Shown piece after piece: positions 60,521 through 64,000 of a DNA stretch of 64,000 nt. The stretch comes from CALGYY01 sp963678485 (lineage in GTDB: Bacteria > Bacteroidota > Bacteroidia > Bacteroidales > CAIWKO01). Position 1 is the stretch's first letter. Every line of letters starts with the position of its first letter. The notes under the pieces are model-generated. The model was not told where the DNA came from and ran no database searches. It saw only the letters and a list, made by a program, of their open reading frames with translations. The position numbers and the translations under genes were made by a program. The stretch is from contig OY782882.1 in assembly GCA_963678485.1 (NCBI GenBank), positions 2,914,001 through 2,978,000 on the forward strand, read 5' to 3'.

Positions 60521-62056
60521 TTAGTGCTTAAAATGTCTGAAGCCTGTCGTTACCATTGCTAAACCATTCGCATTGCAATAGTCGATGCTCTCCTGATCCC
60601 TAACTGATCCACCGGGTTGTATAACTGCTGATATCCCTGCTTTATGTGCAATTTCAACACAATCAGCAAATGGGAAAAAAGCATCCGATGCCATTACCGC
60701 GCCCGTTGTATCAAAACCAAAATCCTTTGCTTTTATTAAAGCTTGTTTCAATGCATCCACACGCGATGTTTGCCCAATCCCGCTTCCAATCAATTGTTGA
60801 TTTTTTGCTAAAACTATGGTGTTGCTTTTTGTGTGCTTCGCCAATATATTTGCAAACAACAGATCTTCTGTCTGATCTTTTGCCGGAACTGTAGTAGTCA
60901 CCTGTTTTAGATCATCCGCTGTTTCCGTTTTAAGGTCGGCATCCTGTGAAATGATGCCGTTTAGCAAACTTTTAATCTGAACCTTTGCGAAAGTTGCGGG
61001 ATTCTGCTGCAAAAGTACTCTGTTTTTCTTATGTTTAAGTATTTCCAGCGCATTTTTTTCGTACGAAGGTGCAATGAGTACTTCGAAGAAAATTTTATCC
61101 ATCTCTTCAGCGGTGGTAACATCAACTTCGCGGTTCACCACAATTACGCCTCCATAGGCCGATACAGGGTCTCCAGCTAAGGCTGCTTTCCATGCCTCCA
61201 CCAGACTTGGGCGGATTGCAGCCCCGCAAGCATTGGTATGCTTAAGAATGGCGCAGGAAGTACCTTTGAAATCAGCGATTAGCCTTACTCCGGCATCGAT
61301 ATCTACCAGATTGTTATACGAAAGTTCTTTTCCATGCAATTGAACAAATAGCTCCTGCAATGGCCCGTGAAAGGTTCCCTTCTGGTGCGGATTTTCTCCA
61401 TATCGCAACGATAGTCCGCCATCAAGGCTCTCTCGCAACATCGGAATCTTTTCTTCAATGTTGAAGTAATTGCAGATTGCACTGTCGTAATGAGAGGATA
61501 CACCAAATGCTTCAGTGGCAAATCTACGTCTGTCGGACAATTCACTCATGCCCTTCTTTTCTTTAAGCAGCGAAAGGAGCGCAGGATATTGCTTTACGGA
61601 TGGTACAATAATCACATCCTGATAATTCTTTGCCGCAGCACGAATCAACGAAATGCCTCCGATATCTATCTTTTCAATAATGTCTTCCGGCTTTGCTCCG
61701 CTTGCAACCGTGGCTTCAAAAGGATATAAGTCAACAATCACAAGATCTATCGCGGGTATGCTGTATTCTTTTGCCTGTGCCTCGTCATCAGCCAGGCCAC
61801 GACGATATAATATTCCCCCAAACACCTTTGGATGCAGGGTTTTTACACGGCCGCCAAGTATTGATGGATAACCCGTGAGGTCTTCAACCTGTATCGCGGG
61901 AATTCCCATGTCGTGAATAAACTGCCAGGTGCCACCCGTTGAGTAAAGCGTTACCCCTAATTTGTGCAATGTGTTAATAATCTCATCAAGCCCGTCCTTG
62001 TGGTAGACCGATATCAGCGCACTGTTGATTTTTCTATTCAAATCTGTCATATTCAT
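60521..62056 (-). CDS. purH: Bifunctional AICAR formyltransferase/IMP cyclohydrolase PurH
   Basis: This enzyme performs the last two steps of de novo purine synthesis, AICAR to FAICAR to IMP. The 511 residues contain the N-terminal MGS-like cyclohydrolase domain (ALISVYHKDGLDEII, LYSTGGTWQFI, GGRVKTLHPKVFGGIL). The transformylase domain shows SLRYGENPHQKGTF, CAILKHTNACGAAI and VMASDAFFPFADCVE, and ends IQPGGSVRDQESIDYCNANGLAMVTTGFRHFKH-like. I use the ATG at 62056; another lies at 62050. Length and motifs are normal. Confidence 0.97.
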   Translation of the reverse strand: MNMTDLNRKINSALISVYHKDGLDEIINTLHKLGVTLYSTGGTWQFIHDMGIPAIQVEDLTGYPSILGGRVKTLHPKVFGGILYRRGLADDEAQAKEYSIPAIDLVIVDLYPFEATVASGAKPEDIIEKIDIGGISLIRAAAKNYQDVIIVPSVKQYPALLSLLKEKKGMSELSDRRRFATEAFGVSSHYDSAICNYFNIEEKIPMLRESLDGGLSLRYGENPHQKGTFHGPLQELFVQLHGKELSYNNLVDIDAGVRLIADFKGTSCAILKHTNACGAAIRPSLVEAWKAALAGDPVSAYGGVIVVNREVDVTTAEEMDKIFFEVLIAPSYEKNALEILKHKKNRVLLQQNPATFAKVQIKSLLNGIISQDADLKTETADDLKQVTTTVPAKDQTEDLLFANILAKHTKSNTIVLAKNQQLIGSGIGQTSRVDALKQALIKAKDFGFDTTGAVMASDAFFPFADCVEIAHKAGISAVIQPGGSVRDQESIDYCNANGLAMVTTGFRHFKH

Positions 62057-62278
62057 CCCTAATTTTACAGACTGCAAGTTTATTAATAATTTTGCAATTC
62101 TTCGTAGAAATTAGCGTTCCCTGAAATGAAAAATGTACTTTTACGTTCGATTTCTTACGCCACTTAAACGAAAAAGAGGGAAAGAGGTTTCAGTGATCCA
62201 TAATTTTAGATATTCGATTACTAAATATTTACGAATTATAGATCAATAAACCTTCGGTATCCACTGATAAAGAACAGC

Positions 62279-63526
62279 ATGTTATTACTTCGGCTCATAC
62301 GAGAATCTTATTTGTTTGCCTTTCAGGCCATCATTGTAAATAAACTGCGGACATTATTATCGTTGCTGGGTATTACTATTGGCATCTTTGCGGTAATCAC
62401 TGTTTTCACCATTGTTGACTCGATGGAAAATTCGATTAGGAAAAACATCGAATCCCTTGGAGATAATGTTCTTTTCGTTCAAAAGTGGCCATGGTCCTTT
62501 GGTAGCGATTACCCCTGGTGGAAATATCTGAATCGTCCAGTGGCAACCCTAGATGAAATGGATGAGCTGGAGCAGCGTCTGAATGGCGCTGAAGCGCTGG
62601 CATTCATGATTAATGCGACTAAAACCATTAAATATCAGGAGAAAAGTCTGGAGAATATCGTTGTGATGTGTGTAAGTCAGGACTACGAAAAGGCCATGAC
62701 CGTTAACATCAACGACGGCCGTTATTTTACTACCTCCGAATCTTTTGGTGGAAAGGGGGTGGCTATTATCGGAGCAACGGTAGCCAGTGATCTCTTTAGT
62801 AATGTAGATCCTATTGGTAAAACAATAAAGGTGTTTGGCCGCAATGTCCAGGTAATTGGCGTACTGCAAAAGGAAGGCTCGGATATGTTCGGGAATTCTT
62901 CCGATAATCAAGTAATTCTTCCTGTTGCCTTTGTGAGCAATATTATAGATACCAAGTGGGAAGGGTATAACCCGCTAATTATAGCAAAAGCCAAGAAAGG
63001 CGTTTCAAATGACGAATTACGCGACGAAATCACAGGTGCAATGCGTTCCATCCGTAAACTTAAACCCGGAGCAGAGGATAATTTTGCCATCAACGAAACA
63101 AGTTTGCTAACCAAGGGTTTTGAACAATTGTTTAGCATACTTTCAATCGCAGGCTGGATCATTGGCGGGTTTTCGCTGCTTGTTGGTGGTTTTGGTATAG
63201 CCAATATTATGTTTGTTTCGGTACGCGAACGAACGCCCATCATTGGAATTCAAAAAGCCCTGGGAGCTAAAAACTATTTCATTCTACTTGAATTCTTATT
63301 CGAAGCCATCATTTTAAGTTTGATAGGAGGACTGGTCGGATTGCTGCTTGTCTGGCTCGGAACCTTGCTGGTTTCGGGCGGGTTCGATATGGACTTGTCT
63401 CTCACAACCGGCAATATCATCCTTGGACTTTCTGTCTCCTTTACCATCGGTTTGATTTCCGGCGCTATACCTGCATGGATAGCCTCTCGTCTAAATCCTG
63501 TTGTTGCAATCAGAGCAAACGGCTAA
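62279..63526 (+). CDS. ABC transporter permease, MacB/FtsX family
   Basis: The 415 residues have the MacB layout: an N-terminal transmembrane helix (about 20-42, LLSLLGITIGIFAVITVFTIV), a large periplasmic domain (about 45-275), and three C-terminal helices (about 280-305, 335-358, 378-402). Family motifs are ALGAKNYFILLEFLFEAIILSLIGGLVG and GGFGIANIMFVSVRERTPIIGIQKALGAK. Such proteins couple ATP hydrolysis to mechanical export or signalling across the periplasm. No ATPase or membrane-fusion gene adjoins in this window, so its partner is elsewhere. The substrate is unknown. Confidence 0.92.
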   Translation: MLLLRLIRESYLFAFQAIIVNKLRTLLSLLGITIGIFAVITVFTIVDSMENSIRKNIESLGDNVLFVQKWPWSFGSDYPWWKYLNRPVATLDEMDELEQRLNGAEALAFMINATKTIKYQEKSLENIVVMCVSQDYEKAMTVNINDGRYFTTSESFGGKGVAIIGATVASDLFSNVDPIGKTIKVFGRNVQVIGVLQKEGSDMFGNSSDNQVILPVAFVSNIIDTKWEGYNPLIIAKAKKGVSNDELRDEITGAMRSIRKLKPGAEDNFAINETSLLTKGFEQLFSILSIAGWIIGGFSLLVGGFGIANIMFVSVRERTPIIGIQKALGAKNYFILLEFLFEAIILSLIGGLVGLLLVWLGTLLVSGGFDMDLSLTTGNIILGLSVSFTIGLISGAIPAWIASRLNPVVAIRANG

Positions 63527-63547
63527 TTGCTTTTTTTACATTTTTGT

Positions 63548-63578
63548 TTTGCTGTCCCAATCAATTATCGTAGGTTTG
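63548..63578 (+). promoter_or_regulatory. Bacteroidota-type promoter of the ion-channel gene
   Basis: TTTG at 63548-63551 and TAGGTTTG at 63571-63578 are 19 bases apart; the start codon is 30 bases downstream. Confidence 0.68.
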
Positions 63579-63607
63579 TCCATTAACCCACTAAACAAAC
63601 GTTGCAT

Positions 63608-64000
63608 ATGAGCGATCGTCAACACACACCCGGCTTTCGGGCAAAGTACAAATACTGGTTCGACAATTTGATGGGCAAGGGTTCATCTACTTTAATTTCA
63701 GTACTGGCATTGGTTTCCATATTAGTTATCCTGATTGCAGGTACGGTTCTCATTGCCGTTGGCATTGCGCCTACAGGACAGGAAAACCTTGGTTTTGTTG
63801 AAGCGGTTTGGCAAAGCCTTATGCGCGCGGTAGACGCAGGTACACTTGCCGGAGATGCAGGTTGGGGATTTCGAATGGTCATGCTGGTGGTTACCATCGT
63901 TGGTGTATTTATCGTAAGCGCATTAATTGGTATTATCAATAATGCTATAAGTGACAAGCTTGAAGAGCTCCGCAAAGGAAGGTCATTCGTAATTGAAAAT
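63608..64000 (+). CDS. CASTOR/POLLUX-like ion channel (5' part only)
   Basis: The ATG at 63608 opens a frame that runs to the window end without a stop (131 codons). It reads KYKYWFDNLMGKGSSTLIS, a transmembrane helix (ALVSILVILIAGTVLIAVG), a pore-region segment (FVEAVWQSLMRAVDAGTL), and a second helix (MVMLVVTIVGVFIVSALIGII). It ends with NNAISDKLEELRKGRSFVIE. This is the N-terminal pattern of CASTOR/POLLUX-like channels, whose C-terminal RCK-like domains would follow outside the window. It probably conducts cations across the inner membrane. Confidence 0.85.
   Translation, partial: MSDRQHTPGFRAKYKYWFDNLMGKGSSTLISVLALVSILVILIAGTVLIAVGIAPTGQENLGFVEAVWQSLMRAVDAGTLAGDAGWGFRMVMLVVTIVGVFIVSALIGIINNAISDKLEELRKGRSFVIEN

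Overview
The window comes from the chromosome of a member of the Bacteroidota, probably a free-living or uncultured gliding-type lineage. Evidence: several proteins end in type IX secretion (T9SS) sorting domains of type A or type B (CHU_C-like). Promoters fit the Bacteroidota pattern (-33 TTG/TTTG, about 20 bases, -7 TAnnTTTG). Shine-Dalgarno sequences are almost absent. A 29-residue COX24/mS38-like protein sits beside an HU gene. No rRNA, tRNA, CRISPR, insertion sequence or phage gene was found.

Layout. 1-2152: 5' part of a giant repeat-rich surface protein (minus strand). 2440-5198: TPR sensor kinase, LuxR-type response regulator and a small CxxxCxxCC cysteine-cluster protein. 5441-9783: large putative outer-membrane protein and an exported 1-Cys peroxiredoxin. 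9848-12085 (minus): two paralogous coiled-coil membrane proteins and an HMA lipoprotein. 12180-12869: ComF. 13282-26006 (minus): a secreted-protein island with a lamin-tail/Ig protein, a tandemly duplicated two-gene module (small exported protein plus CUB-PKD-P-domain protein), and another type-B cargo. 26340-27821: flavodoxin-fold oxidoreductase and SDR. 28097-33695: a second kind of two-gene module and a GH39-like glycosidase. 33872-43628: mostly housekeeping and regulation (metallopeptidase lipoprotein, B12/radical SAM enzyme, membrane LytTR regulator, RNase G, COX24-like protein, HU, MutY, PfkB kinase). 43852-49294: phosphatase-TPR-sulfotransferase fusion with a 55-residue partner, a T9SS cargo, a 43-residue lipoprotein, YicC, and a zinc-ribbon membrane protein. 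49991-57469 (minus): beta-helix/Ig cargo and the inverted second copy of the two-gene module found at 28097. 57633-64000: small exported protein, purH-mreB-mreC-mreD cluster, MacB/FtsX permease, and the start of a CASTOR/POLLUX-like ion channel.

How the genes fit together. About nine proteins look like T9SS cargo, but no T9SS machinery gene is present, so this is a cargo locus. The most unusual feature is that two unrelated cell-surface modules, each pairing a small exported protein with an 860-940 residue type-B-sorted protein, are each present twice: one in tandem and one as an inverted pair about 25 kb apart. The peroxiredoxin and the flavodoxin-fold oxidoreductase share an almost identical 7-1-7 inverted repeat in their upstream regions that resembles a Fur/PerR box. 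Functions come from motifs read by eye; no database search was run.
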